Below are positions 35,447-47,924 of a stretch of 64,000 bases of DNA, in pieces. The stretch spans positions 65,417,006-65,481,005 of the forward strand of contig NC_092355.1 in assembly GCF_963676685.1 (NCBI RefSeq), in the 5' to 3' direction. The DNA is from Mytilus edulis. Taxonomy: Eukaryota; Mollusca; Bivalvia; Mytilida; Mytilidae. The notes beneath the pieces are model-generated. The model was not told where the DNA came from, did no database searches, and worked only from the letters and a program-made list of their open reading frames with translations. A program made the position numbers and the translations under genes. The stretch's first letter is position 1. Each line of letters starts with the position of its first letter.

Positions 35447-35618
35447 AGATTAAATATATTAGAGTTGATTATCATCCAAGTATTCTTTTAGATTAAATAT
35501 ATTAGAGTTGATTATCATCCAAGTATTCTTTTAGATTAAATATATTAGAGTTGATTATCATCCCAGTATTCGTTTAGATTAAATATATTAGAGTTGATTA
35601 TCATCCAAGTATTTCTAT
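35447..35618. repeat. 43-bp tandem repeat, four units, intronic
   Basis: Unit begins AGATTAAATATATTAGAGTT and contains GATTATCATCCAAGTATTC. Four nearly identical units start at about 35447, 35490, 35533 and 35576. It is intronic in the MAM gene. The near-identity of units indicates recent expansion, and length variation between individuals is likely. Confidence 0.9.
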
Positions 35619-35619
35619 T

Positions 35620-37205
35620 CTATAAGTTAGTATTGGACATCATTCTGTCCCGTTTAAACAGGTTTTAGTCAGTAAGAGTGGAGTAAAAGATATTGAGGTT
35701 ACTGCTTTAAAAAAGATATACTCATTTAAAAAGACATGATATAAGCTCAATGATTTTATAAAAGAAATGGATGTCAACGATCATAAATTGATACCCAAGA
35801 ATAAAAGTATCTAAAAAAAATCTTCTTTACAAATAGTCGTTCGTGTTTTAACGATATGTAATAAGTAGAAAATTCCAACTATTGTTCGATTTTTTTTAAC
35901 TGAACGTTGCAATGTGAAATGATACGACTTGTTGGTTCTGGGAATATATTTTCAGTTTGTTTTTCATATACGTCTTACAGTATTTCGTTATCCAGTTTAT
36001 GGATTGTAGGCAGAACGTAGGCAAAGGGTGTTTTTATATATTGGTTTTCGTATTTGATGTATTTCGATATTATTGAATATATCATTTGATCACTTGGTGT
36101 AAATTAACCAAATATCAGAATTGACGAACAGACGCCATTGATGCCTTGATTTGTATATCACTACAACAAATAACAAACACTAATTTTGTTTGGATATTGA
36201 ACTGTCATGGCAACATTTAATCAAAATTCATTCAAACAACAACAACACGATTGAACTAATCAGTGTATCACAGCTTGGCGTTCCAAATTAAAGCTGGTGT
36301 ACTGAAGGGCGGCCCATTCAGAAATATTTCAGAATTAGCAGCTGGGCTATCCATAGTCTGCATAAAATTGATTACATTTCGCTCCGGTTGTGTGACTGGG
36401 CTTCAGCATGTTACCATGACGGATATTTGTATGAAGACTGGAGCATCTGAAAAATAAATAAAACCAGCAGCAAACAAAGTTCAGTTCATAAGGGTGGGAG
36501 AGGACGGGTCTTAATTATTTAGCGTCCTCTCCTTTCGGTTTTCAATGTAAAAGTGACCGTTAAATTGCACGGACTTTTACTACTCGGCTATCACATGCTC
36601 AAGTTATCATAATAAGAGTAAAGGATGACTCGATTTGTCGAGTCTCAAAACATGTATATGTTAATTCAATAAATAAATTTAATTTACATTTAATTAAATT
36701 CTTTTATTTCGTCTAAGTAGCTGTCGTTGTTCATGTTGTATACAATTTCATTAATTTAAATCGTGGTATTTTTTTTGTTGATTTCTAGTTTTTCAACATA
36801 GTCTATTTCGTCGTTTGACTAATATTCACCCTCATTGGCGTAGATGTTGTTATGTTCAACTACTGTAATGTTGTTGTTTTTCTGCTTTATTGCTCTTAAT
36901 TGTTTGAATGTGTAGTAAAGTACGTAGACATTGCATTTTCTTTTTTTGTCATGTTTTTTTTTTGTTTTATTTGGTTTTTAATATGAAAGTTCCATTTTTG
37001 TGTGGAATAAGTGTTCTATAGGATTGTCGCCTAAACTAGGAGAACACTAAATTTTCTGACTTTTCTGTAAATGAATGATTTGGTGGCAGTACAGTTTTCT
37101 ATTCATAGAAGAAATGATTTAATCAGTTTACTTGCGAATTTTATTATAAATCTTTAAGGATACTTGTCCTAGAGATTTTTCGCGTCGGTATAAAGTCCAA
37201 GCCCT
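35620..37205. other. Intron sequence, nothing recognised
   Basis: Intron between MAM exons B and C. Contains an open frame on plus (36263-36457) that has no known motif, and a short palindrome GACTCGATTTGTCGAGTC near 36629-36646. I see no extra MAM or other domain exon. Confidence 0.45.
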
Positions 37206-38652
37206 AATTACCACTGGTATTTAAAAAGCGATAACCGTAACTGGAATTACGACTATCCCAATATGGCGACGGCAGATATGGGTAAAATCTGTACAGTATT
37301 TTTTTCTCAAATGTAGCATTTGTGTTGTCAATAGTTACTCAGCTGCAAGGTTTTTCTATACCCTTACATCATATTTGTATCGTAACGGTGCTCTAGTTCT
37401 TTGAAAATTGCTGTTGAAAAGTTCGGGATGGTAATCGTAACTGGGAAAACAAGATAATCGTAATTATGGTACATATAATGAGAGGATAATCGTAACTGGA
37501 TAGTGTTTTATTGTTATTGACATTGAAACGTATATCTGACAGCATACGATAAAATTATGGTGATGAATTAATCACGAAATCGTTCCAACATTTTATGTCA
37601 TTCTTTTTTGTTCATGTATGAATAATAGTTTAAATGAAAACAGCTACGTACTAGTATATCATAAAATTGAAAGGGTGAACCGCAAGCTTCAGGAAATTTG
37701 GAATTTGGGAAAACACGAACTATGTTAAAATAAAGAAATTTCAAATAATAAGGAATGTCTCCAAAAAAGGGAATGAGAGAAGAGGCAATTTTAAATTTAT
37801 AAATTTTAATAGTAACAATAAACTATTCTAGATCATTTACCATCCAAACTGTTTAACGAAACGTCCTAACATACAGATTGAAATAAACAATTAATTTCCC
37901 CATAGGCGACAATGATAGCCTTTTTTGTGATACAGACTTTAGAAAGTCGATTTTTTTAACAAATCCTTGCTAGAATTGGAGAAAAGTTATTCGGACAGTC
38001 ATTTTTGGTCCAAAAAATATAGGTTCGCGTTGCTTTTCTTAACGTATTTTGTACTAAAAATCATATCAATTTTGCACTTAAAAAACGTGTCTCGTCCTAG
38101 CGTTGAAAAGACATGTCATTTCTGTTAGGGCTAAGGAAAAAAAAAGTTTGCCTATGATATTATGCAGAATGCACGAAGTCTCAAATAATAAAAATTTACG
38201 GGCGCACATATCAACCAATGAGGATTACCTATACTCTTAATTCTGAATACCATTGGTATTTTGGATTTATGTCATCGTTTAACTGGACATTTGCATTTTA
38301 ATACGCAAAATACTATTGAAATGCTCAAATACACATTTTATTATTTTTCAGTTACTATTACCTGATAAAGAAATTACGATTATCGAAAAAAAAGAAAAAT
38401 GCCATTGAGTTACGATTATCATCCCGAATTTTCAACAGCACAATTTTCAAAGCCTTTAGACAATTCTATTGCACCTTTACGAATCAAACATGGTGTATTG
38501 GTATAGAAAAACCTTGCAGCTGAGTAACAATTGACAAAAAAATGTTACATATGAGAAAAATGACTGTAAAGCATTTACCTATATCTGCCGTCGCAATATA
38601 GGGATAGTCGTAATTCAAGTGACGTTTATCAGTTTAATACCAGTGATTACGC
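37206..38652. mobile_element. 1.45-kb element with ~250-bp terminal inverted repeats, intronic
   Basis: The left arm (about 37206-37450) starts AATTACCACTGGTATTTAAA and contains GACTATCCCAATATGGCGAC, CTCAGCTGCAAGGTTTTTCT, GAAAATTGCTGTTGAAAAG and TTCGGGATGGTAATCGTAAC. The right arm (about 38396-38652) is its diverged reverse complement (GTTACGATTATCATCCCGAA, TTTCAACAGCACAATTTTC, AAAAACCTTGCAGCTGAG, ATATAGGGATAGTCGTAATT, TTAATACCAGTGATTAC). The motif GATAATCGTAACTGG and its complement recur at the inner ends. The ~0.95-kb centre has no transposase frame, so it looks non-autonomous. Confidence 0.8.
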
Positions 38653-39597
38653 AACGTAATAATTTCTGTGTTTGTAAATTATTTATTTGAATGGTTTAAC
38701 ACAAATTGTTTAACATTTTGTAGGTTGTTATTTTGTTGAGCAATATTAAATCGCTGTTTTCTGTGAATGAATTTATAAGCATCAAAACGTTCAAACTTAT
38801 AATTTTGTCTAATAAAAACCAAAATTTTTATACGTGTGAATGTAAAAAACATATTTGTAGTGGGGTCTCAATACAGCACAGACAACATTTACAAAAAGAG
38901 CAGAAAAGTGGAAAAGTATATTTTACCAAAACGCACGGATGTTCTTAAATCCTGCTGATTGTCATTTCGATTGCCAATAAACGGATTACCAGAAAAACGA
39001 AACGTTCTTACTTATCAATTTTATACCCAACAGAAAACAAAAAACACACGATTGACTTGAGCAAAAAATGGTAAACTGCAAACATGAGGTGCAAAAAACT
39101 GGTACATCATATCCGAATTTCGACAATTAAAATCTCTTCAGAGATGTAATGAATCAAAACGGTATTTTGAAGGCCATATAATTACTTCGTTACTGACATG
39201 ATTTAACAAACATGATCTAGGTTACTAGTATTGAATTAACTGGTTGCATTTGTCCTTTTTATAGACTTCGTATTCTTATAAAAAAGCTTCAGAGTCTGCA
39301 ATTTGATTTTCAAGTATACGTCAGTTACGCTAGACGTCAATATTACAATACAACATGATTATACCTCTTCAGTAAACATGGTACATTTCTGAGAGAAGAA
39401 CACAACGTATATTTAATTTCAAATCGAACTTGTAGCTAATGAAACTTTAAAACTATCTGCCGATGGGAAATTTCCTTTACGATGAAAGAATAAGTAATCA
39501 AAATAGTCACGTGAATAATATTGTATTCGTCACATCTTAATTTCATGTCTCATTGAGGTCGTTTCAATATATTGATCATTAACTGATTTTTTTCCAG
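38653..39597. other. Intron sequence before MAM exon C, nothing recognised
   Basis: AT-rich. A plus-strand open frame (38733-38948) has no recognisable motif. The polypyrimidine tract TTTTTTTCCAG at the right end is the acceptor for exon C. Confidence 0.5.
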
Positions 39598-39779
39598 CCT
39601 GTCCTTGGTGTCTGTCCTTCCAGTACCATATGAACGGACCAAATATAGGATCTTTGAGAGTATATACATCAGATAACACATCTTCTTTGACTCGCATATG
39701 GACAATAACAGGACAGCAACCTGATCCTGACTCTTGGAAAACTGCTACCATAGATATCCCACAATATAGTAATCTTCGT
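39598..39779 (+). CDS. MAM domain exon C
   Basis: Accepts phase 1 after TTTTTTTCCAG and encodes ACPWCLSFQYHMNGPNIGSL, then RVYTSDNTSSLTRIWTITG, DSWKTATIDI and PQYSNLR, ending in phase 0 before GTATGT. CLSFxYHMxGxxIGxLxVY is the central MAM signature with the third conserved cysteine, and WKTATIDI is the typical strand after the WxxxG turn. The second cysteine two positions earlier (CPWC) is unusual for a MAM domain. The overlapping minus-strand open frame 39530-39799 is a shadow of this exon. Confidence 0.88.
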
Positions 39780-40529
39780 GTATGTATACTACGACTCATT
39801 TGTAACTAATGTATGAAAAATAAGATTTTAAATTGAACTTATGTGAGGTTTTGGAAATTGTATCAAATGTTCAGACTCCTTCATTTTCTTTCATACAAAA
39901 CAATGTAAAATATTTTACCCTTTCACACCAATTTGTCTTTTTATATAAACTTAATAGGCCGTAAAGGGTCATTTGCTCTAAATTTAAGTAGATTCTAAAT
40001 TTTTTTCTATTGATTCGAGATCAAAATAATACCAATGTAAAATAAAATAAAAGTCCGAGCTAGCTTTTTCCTGCCATTTAAAAAAAATAGTTATCTCAAA
40101 AAGGAGCTCCATGACCTATCGATATTTTCGCTTAGTTTGTTCCTTAACTATCGCTATTGTGACTTAAGGTATCAATTTGAAATTCTTCATTTTTAAATTC
40201 CACAAATCCTCACCTAAGTACATTCTTAAGCAGAAATTGCTATCAAAGTATGTCATGTTGCCGTTAAAATGTAAAAAGTGCTCAACATATGGAAATGCGG
40301 AAAAGTGGTATCTGCATATGATTGATAATGAGACGAGTATCCAGCAGTCCAAATGACATGGATAAATATCGCAAACATGAATACCAAATTGAAATGACAC
40401 ACCGTCACTGATCTAAATCGAACATTCATAATAGTTTCCTTTGATCTGTTTGTTATATTAATGTTGTAAGTATTATGTTACTAACTGCTTTGGTAGACTT
40501 TCAACAATTCCTTAACCATGTTGCAAGTA
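39780..40529. other. Intron sequence, nothing recognised
   Basis: Intron between MAM exons C and D, leading into the minisatellite. Degenerate forms of the 45-bp unit begin near 40460. A minus-strand open frame at 40164-40400 has no motif. Confidence 0.5.
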
Positions 40530-42490
40530 TTGTGTAACTTAACATATCACTCTTTAAATCATCCTGTAAGTATTATGTAACTTGACAAACCAGTCTTTAG
40601 TTATCATCTTGTATGTCTGGTGTAACTTGACATACCACACTTTAGTTATCATCCTGTAAGTATTGTGTAACTTGACATACCAGACATAAGTTATCATCCT
40701 GTTACTATTGTGTAACTTGACATACCACACTTTAGTTATAATCTTGTAAGTATTGTGTAACTTGACATACAACACTGTTGTTATCATCCTGTAAGTATTG
40801 TGTAACTTGATATACCACTCTTTAGTTATCATCCTGTAAGTATTGTGTAACTTGACATACCACACTTTAGTTATCATCTTGAAAGTATTGTGTAACTTGA
40901 CATACAACACTGTTGTTATCATCCTGTAAGTATTGTGTAACTTTAAATACAACACTGTTGTTATCATCCTGTAAGTTTTGTGTAACTTGATATACCACTC
41001 TTTAGTTATCATCCTGTAAGTGTTGTGTAACTTGACATACCAGACATAAGTTATCATCCTGTTACTATTGTGTAACTTGACATACCACACTTTAGTTATC
41101 ATCTTGTAAGTATTGTGTAACTTGACATACAACACTGTTGTTATCATCCTGTAAGTTTTGTGTAACTTAACAAACCACTCTTTAGTTATCATCCTGTAAG
41201 TATTGTGTAACTTGTTATTTCACACTTTAGTTATCATCCTGTATGTCTGGTGTAACTTGACATACCAGATTTAAGTTATCATCCTGTTACTATTGTGTAA
41301 CTTGACATACCACACTTTAGTTATCATCCTGTAAGTATTGTGTAACTTGACATATAACACTGTTGTTATCATCCTGGAAGTTTTGTGTAACTTGATATAC
41401 CACTCTTTAGGTATCATCTTGTAAGTATTGTGTAACTTGTTATACCACTCTTTAGTTATCATCCTGTAAGTATTATGTAACTTAACAAACCATTCTTTAG
41501 TTATCATCTTGTAAGTATTTTGTAACTTGACATACAACACTGTTGTTATCATCCTGTAAGTTTTGTGTAACTTGATATACCACACTTTATGTATCATTCT
41601 GTAAGTTTTGTGTAACTTGATATACCACTCTTTAGTTATCATCCTGTAAGTATTGTGTAACTTGACATACCAGACATAAGTTATCATCCTGTTACTATTG
41701 TGTAACTTGACATACCACACTTTAGTTATCATCTTGTAAGTATTGTGTAACTTGACATACAACACTGTTGTTATCATCCTGTAAGTTTTGTGTAACTTGA
41801 TATACCACACTTTAGGTATCATCCTGTAAGTTTTGTGTAACTTGATATACCACTCTTTAGTTATCATCCTGTAAGTGTTGTGTAACTTGATATACCAGAC
41901 ATAAGTTATCATCCTGTTACTATTGTGTAACTTGACATACCACACTTTAGTTATCATCTTGTAAGTATTGTGTAACTTGACATACAACACTGTTGTTATC
42001 ATCCAGTAAAAGAAGAGGGACGAAAGATACCAAAGGGATAGTCAAACTCATAAATCTAAAACAAACTGACAACTCCATGGCTAAAGTTTTGTGTAACTTA
42101 ATATACCACACTTTAGGTATCATTCTGTAAGTTTTGTGTAACTTGATATACCACACTTTATGTACCATCCTGGAAGTATTGTGTAACTTGACATATCACA
42201 CTTTAGTTATCATCTTGTAATTATTGTGTAACTTGACTTACAACACTGTTGTTATCAACCAGTAAGTTTTGTGTAACTTGATATACCACACTTCAGGTAT
42301 CATCCTGTAAGTTTTGTGTAACTTGATATACCACACTTTATGTACCATCCTGGAAGTATTGTGCAACTTGACATATCACACTTTAGTTATCATCTTGTAA
42401 GTATTGTGTAACTTGACATACAACACTGGTGTTATCAACCTGTAAGTATTGTGTAACTTGATATACCCCAATTAAATTATCAATATGTAA
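40530..42490. repeat. 45-bp minisatellite, about 42 units, intronic
   Basis: Unit GTAAGTATTGTGTAACTTGA + CATACCACACTTTAG + TTATCATCCT, 45 bases, repeated about 42 times with a few recurring variants (CAACACTGTTG, CAGACATAAG, GTTACTATT) that alternate in higher-order blocks. Because 45 is divisible by three, the minus strand stays open over long runs (40554-41192 and 41271-42002) as a 15-residue repeat MITKVWYVKLHNTYR. I regard that as a by-product, not a protein, since it lies within an intron of the MAM gene, has no leader, and contains a random stop near 41.22 kb. On the plus strand most units carry CTGTAAGTATT, close to a consensus 5' splice site. A retroelement tail is inserted at 42008-42086. 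Confidence 0.95.
42008..42086 (-). repeat. Family-B retroelement terminal ~75 bp inserted in the minisatellite
   Basis: AAGAGGGACGAAAGATACC, AAAGGGATAGTCAAACTC and ACAACTCCATGGCTAAA match the extreme 3' end of the family-B tail (for example 50.67-50.75 kb) in minus orientation. Minisatellite units continue on both sides. Confidence 0.85.
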
Positions 42491-42758
42491 GTATTGTGAA
42501 TCCATGAAGAGCCTGCTGATCGATATTTTATAAAAATGTTTCACAGATATGTTCACTGCATTAACTTTGTTTTGTTCCATGATGTCTTTTGTCGTGATAT
42601 CACTAAATATATTCACTGTATTTACTAATTATTGTAACTTGATATCTCAAATTCAGTAAAATATATTGGTATATATTGTTAATTCTTTTAAACAAAACAA
42701 AAAAGATCAAGATCACGTATGAATTACAGCCATACAGAAAATAAATAAAATTAAAAAC

Positions 42759-43940
42759 CAATTGTTCAGAGAACAATTGAAGGTCTTTCCATCAAAACAA
42801 TGTATTTTGATATTAAAGTTGTGAAACTAAGTTTAAAATGTCATTTCAATCGTCAAATGATAGCTTCTAGTACACTGATTCCAAAAATATTTGGTTTCCA
42901 TACATTTTTTTTAAATAAGGGAGATAATTTGTTACTTCTGGTTTGAAAAATGTTACTTACGATTATATTTGAATATTTACTTGACACTGATTCCAAAAAT
43001 ATCTGGTTCTATATACTTTTATATTAATAAAGTACAAAAAATAGCTACTTCCGGTTAACAAAAGGTCATTTCCGGTTGTTTCTTTCAAGGTTAAATGGTT
43101 TGATACCTTTTTCCAAAAGTTTCATAGCTTTATCATGTATACATATAAAATAAAAGCAAAGGTCAAAATCTAGAACGTCAAATTAAGCTATGACCTTGAG
43201 ATCAATTTTAAGGTCATGAACTAAGGACCTCAAATCAAAAGACCATAGGTCTTAATTATATTTGGTTAATGACTTATATCACCAAACACGTATTTTTAAA
43301 TACAAGAGGGGAGAAAACTCCCTTTTACGTTCAACGTGCCCTTGTAATAAAAATTTATGTGTTACGACACGTTGCAACTAACAATTTAGTAAAAATAATT
43401 TGTTGATATCTTATACGGTCTTTGGATATAAGTGAAAATAAGCCAAATTCAAATATTAGAATATGACCTTGTGACCTTGACCTAATTTTCATTTTTTTGG
43501 ATCAAGGACCTCAAATCAAAAGATCCTAGGTCTCTATCACTTATGGTTTATAAGATAGAAATGCATATCACTTATATCAGATGCATAAGGGGAAATAACT
43601 CTCATATGGAGAGATCATATTGCTTCGGTCAAAATAGGACAAATCATGCAAAGGATATAACGAGCAATTTTGTAAAATAAATTTGTCGTTATCTTTTACG
43701 GTTGCGAAGGAGTTGTGAGCACAAGGAAAACAGTGTTTGGGAGATAACTCCTACAAAGAATAGTATTCGGTTACGCAGGGTAAATTTCAAAAGCGCATAA
43801 ACTGTTCGATATCATATACCAAATATCAAAGCGACATATTGCGAAACAAATGTTTATCGCAAGAACAAAATTAGGCGGAAGAAAAAAACAAATAATTAGA
43901 AGAAAAACAATAGGTCTTTCCAAAGAAAAGTGGAAAGACC
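42759..43940. repeat. ~1.18-kb dispersed repeat bounded by AGGTCTTTCCA hairpins, intronic
   Basis: Left boundary is a palindrome CAATTGTTCAGAGAACAATTG followed by AAGGTCTTTCCATC. Right boundary is a hairpin GGTCTTTCCA..TGGAAAGACC (43913-43940). Inside, GGACCTCAAATCAAAAGA occurs twice (about 43227 and 43506), each followed by an AGGTCT block. I recognise the ACTTCCGGTT and GGACCTCAAATCAAAAG blocks as a common mussel repeat from memory. No coding frame. Confidence 0.6.
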
Positions 43941-44070
43941 TAATTACAATTAACAATACATCTATAAAAAAGTTTTTATTTAAAACGTAAAAATGAAAAA
44001 TTAGTACCAACATATTTAATATAGTTTGTGACAGTGTATTGCAATACCATTTACAAATGTGTTGTTATAG

Positions 44071-44155
44071 ATCAGCATTGGAGCGACTCGGGGGAATGGT
44101 GACCAGGGTGACATTGCTATTGATGATATCATTCTCAAATCTGGTACTTGTACTA
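44071..44155 (+). CDS. MAM domain exon D (C-terminal part)
   Basis: Begins after TTGTTATAG in phase 0 and encodes ISIGATRGNGDQGDIAIDDI then ILKSGTCT. GxxGDIAIDDI...C is the closing MAM signature with the fourth conserved cysteine. It ends ACTA/GTAAGTATT in phase 1. Exons A-D together give a complete domain of about 164 residues, the normal length for the family. Confidence 0.88.
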
Positions 44156-46851
44156 GTAAGTATTAATTTATTATTGTCGTTATCATGAATATTCATGAGA
44201 TATTTTCCTTTTCATGTTAAACTTAAACTAATGGATCAATGTTTCCATTTCCATTAAATAAAGAGAACAAACTATGGTTACATGATGTTGCGTGTTTTTT
44301 TTCAAATATAAAAAAAAACGATCTAAATACAGAATGGGGAAAAAACCGACAAACATCCAAAGAGGTATTATACTGAATGGAAAAATGTCTTCCCATTTTG
44401 CATTTGAAATTAATCGACCATTTCTTACTAAATTCATTTTGCATTTGAAACTTTGATATATGTCACTAGAGATTTGTCAACAACAATCGAGCGAACAATC
44501 GATTTAAAATGTTTAATACTTCAAAATTATCATGGGAGAAATAAGCTGGTACAAAATTATATCTAAACACGATAACTTGTAAAGAAATATTTATTTACAA
44601 TCGTTAAGAAAATTTATTTGTTCTTTGATACCATTGATGGCACCAATTGTACTGCATCAGATGCTTATATTCGTCGGTAAATATTAAGTGACTTAAAGTA
44701 AAAATTTAGTTTGAAAATGAATTGTAGATAAATGCTTCATATCGCATGTTTAACATGTATAAGTCGTTAATCCCTGCATGTGGTCCGTCACACTATGTTG
44801 ATATGTTTATGTCTTTCAGTTTGGTTTCTTTAATTTGTAGTGTCATAGATGTATACCTTACATCGCGTTTAATTTATATAATATTTGCATTATACAAATA
44901 ATCCATATTTCATGATAAGAACTTATTACTTACTGAGACGTATTAACTTATCAAGATGGTCTTTGTGATAGTTTTAAGTCAAAGTAAAATCTCACAGATA
45001 ACCAAATTAACAGATAACTTTGATAAAATACATAGCTATAATTCTTATATGATTTGCATATCTATATCTATATTTATAATTGGTCAACTAGAAATTTTCT
45101 CTAAGGTTACACTTCGATAAACCATGTTTCCGAAACTACTTTTGTCATCTTTTAATGCGCGGTACACAAGCTTGCAGTAATCCTTGGATTTTCAGCAAAT
45201 TGAGATAAAAAAAAATGCATTTCAGTTGTGACTATTTTATTGCATATATATCAAAAAAAGAAATAAAATAAATACACTAAAGCTTCGAAAATGAATCAAA
45301 TTTTAATTCAAACAAAAGTCCGCGAAATTTTATGAATGATTTGGCGAATTTACGTCATGGCAAAACACGACGTCATACGAATGAAAACTTACATTAGATA
45401 TATTATTTAAATACTTGCACGCTTCATATTCAGATAATACCTCATTAAAATGAAGTTTTCGAGGTAGGTGTTATTCCATTTTAGATTCCGTTGCATTTTA
45501 CGAACATTTGTGGATTTTAGAAAGTCAATATGGCGACCAACTCCTTAGTTACGGCATGTCAATTGTGCATTTGATGGTTTTTATAGTAGCGTTTACACAA
45601 AAAAATGTTAATAAAAAAACCGATTATTTGACTTAAGCATTATAAGGGCGATCAACTCACAAACTGAATAAAAGTCCGAAGGATTTTTATGTTAAGTTTG
45701 TGATTAAGAGCCCTGCTTTACACATCAATAACTCTAGAAGAAAATTTTGTTAATCCTATAATGTTTTTCAAACATTTATTGGGCTATGTGGATAACAAGT
45801 GAACAATATTTAACGTTTTATTTTTTAATGTAAAAAAAGTTTTTAATTAAGTTTTTGAAATATTCCATAAAGAATTTGATGTAAGAAAACATTAAAGATA
45901 ACACCTATTTTTCAATAAATACAATAAAGTTGCCGTTTTTTTCTTATGAATTATAACATTTAAAGTGTTTTAACAAACAAATTAATTGATTGTAAGAGTA
46001 AGTAACATGGTTATTACTCTATTTAAAACAAAACAAAAATGGACTTAAATTTTACTTCTGCTGCATAAATCGACAGGTGTGGGACATTCGAGTTATCTGA
46101 ATTATTGATTTATCAAAATTTACTCAACCATACCAAATTCATGTGCATTACTGTATTAAAAGGCATGAAATGCATTTGGTTTTGAACCTTAAGAGTTAAA
46201 ATAGATTTACATAAATTCTACAGATATCAATAAAGGCAAATCCATAAAACATGCAAAATACCAAGAGAAGCAATTCAAAAATCCAACAATAGGTTGGTGT
46301 TAAACTAATTGTACAGTGAAAAGATTTTTACCTTATTTTCATAGTGCCTTCTCTTGGTCTCATGTACGTTTGAATTAAACATCCTTGAGTAGTTATAAAT
46401 ATATCATGAAGATTACACATTGAGTAAATCAATCGACAATCATAATTCCGTCTCATTATAGACTTACACAACTTAAGTAAAAATTTGGCTTGCAATATTT
46501 TTTGAAGCTTGTAAGTTGGATTGTCGGGTTTTTTGGCAATGGTAAACACTTTCAACAATTTGTTGAAAATACTAAACGAAAAGTAGAACTGGGTATAACC
46601 AGATTAGTGTATGCAGAATATGAAAACATGCTCTGTAAATTTTATTAGAAAGTGAAACAGTTAAAAAGAGACAAACCTACACGTGTCTTTCATAATCTAC
46701 ACATAAGATAAATATTCTCTCTCCCGTTATGACATTAGATAATACAGTCGTGAATATGGCATTTACATTCATAATGTTTTTTTTTAATATCAGAAAATTT
46801 TCATAAAAAGGTTGGGGACATTGTGTAAAACTATTTGTTTCTCTTTTTTAG
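44156..46851. other. Intron sequence, nothing recognised
   Basis: AT-rich. I found no further domain exon. Two overlapping minus-strand open frames at 44223-44444 are in alternative frames of the same stretch and have no motif. The polypyrimidine-rich TTTCTCTTTTTTAG at 46851 is a good acceptor. Confidence 0.45.
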
Positions 46852-46859
46852 ATCCTTGA
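46852..46859 (+). CDS. Candidate last coding exon of the MAM gene (two codons and stop)
   Basis: After TTTGTTTCTCTTTTTTAG the sequence ATCCTTGA, joined in phase 1 to exon D, reads Asn-Pro-stop. This would end a secreted protein two residues after the last MAM cysteine block. The acceptor is strong but the coding part is too short to prove. The nearest AATAAA seen downstream is near 47352. Another, unseen, downstream domain exon remains possible. Confidence 0.4.
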
Positions 46860-47920
46860 GAGTGAATAGAAAACAGAAAAAAACCGATGACATTGATTGA
46901 AGGATATTCATAGTTGCTTGTTCATTATAATGATCATGGTGATATTTAGTAGCTAGTACTTTATAATGAACGTGTGATAATAACAGTTACCTTTTAATTA
47001 TAATGATGCGGTTATACAAAGATAAAAAAAAATAGCACAATTGAAATTATTTTTTCTTTATATATTTGTTTCCCTTTAAAAAAGAGGGGATATACTGCTT
47101 TCTGTTAGTGTCTTTTATGATCGCTCATTCGTCATAGCATGAGTCAATATAACCTCCATCGATTTCCATACGGAACTGCCAATATATATAACAGGAAAGA
47201 GGCTGACCTTATTTTAATAGTTCATTGACTGCTTTGTTTTAGGTGATTTGCATATTTATCGTGAGTAGTAATTTTTCTAAGGATTTCTTGCAAGGTCTAC
47301 ATATGTATCAAACAGAGTTCACCTTACCTTAACCTTATTCCATGTATCAGTAATAAAAGTTAAAATTACATAATTAGGGTTCATTTCGCAGATACTATTA
47401 ATACAAGCAGTAGATACACTATATATGGTGTATGGAATGATCATAAGGTGTAATGTCACACTGGCAAGCTTTGTCTGATATTGGCCTAATTTGCATTTTT
47501 AATTTGACAATGTTATTATTTGCTAGTTTTGATTCGTTTTGCAGACACTATTTTCATAAGGTATACTATAGTTGGTATATGAAATAAATGTGAAATGTAC
47601 GTGTCCATCTGACAGGTAGCATAAAACCATTACCCCTGTGCATAAGTCAATGGTATCATATTATCTACATTGCAGACCTCATCTCGATGGTTCATTGGTT
47701 AGTGTTGAATTTTCGTGTCAAAATGTGTTACTACATTCAAATATAGGTTAATTATTTGTGTGTGTTTAAAATTATTTTAAGGTATATTTTTTTGTTTGAA
47801 GCGTACATCTGACTTCAACCTGAGTAACACTGTTTTTTATATTCATAAGCTTATTTGAAATTTGTTTTAACGCCTTTGTCTAAGAGATTGCACCATTAAA
47901 TTAATCGTGATCCACCTTTA
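46860..47920. other. Possible 3' untranslated region, then intergenic
   Basis: Follows the candidate stop of the MAM gene. AATAAA near 47352 could be a polyadenylation signal. No coding motif or repeat is recognised. Confidence 0.35.
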
Positions 47921-47924
47921 AATA

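Noticed and set aside
35447..35618. Four regularly spaced 43-bp units as a CRISPR array
   Set aside because: The units are contiguous with no spacers, in an animal intron; it is an ordinary tandem repeat.
36263..36457. 64-codon plus-strand frame inside the MAM intron as an extra exon
   Set aside because: No domain match, cysteine pattern or well-placed splice sites; it ends in a stop and would truncate the MAM domain.
40554..42002. Long minus-strand repeat frames as a structural protein gene
   Set aside because: A 45-bp period automatically keeps one frame open; it lies in an intron, lacks a leader and contains a stop.
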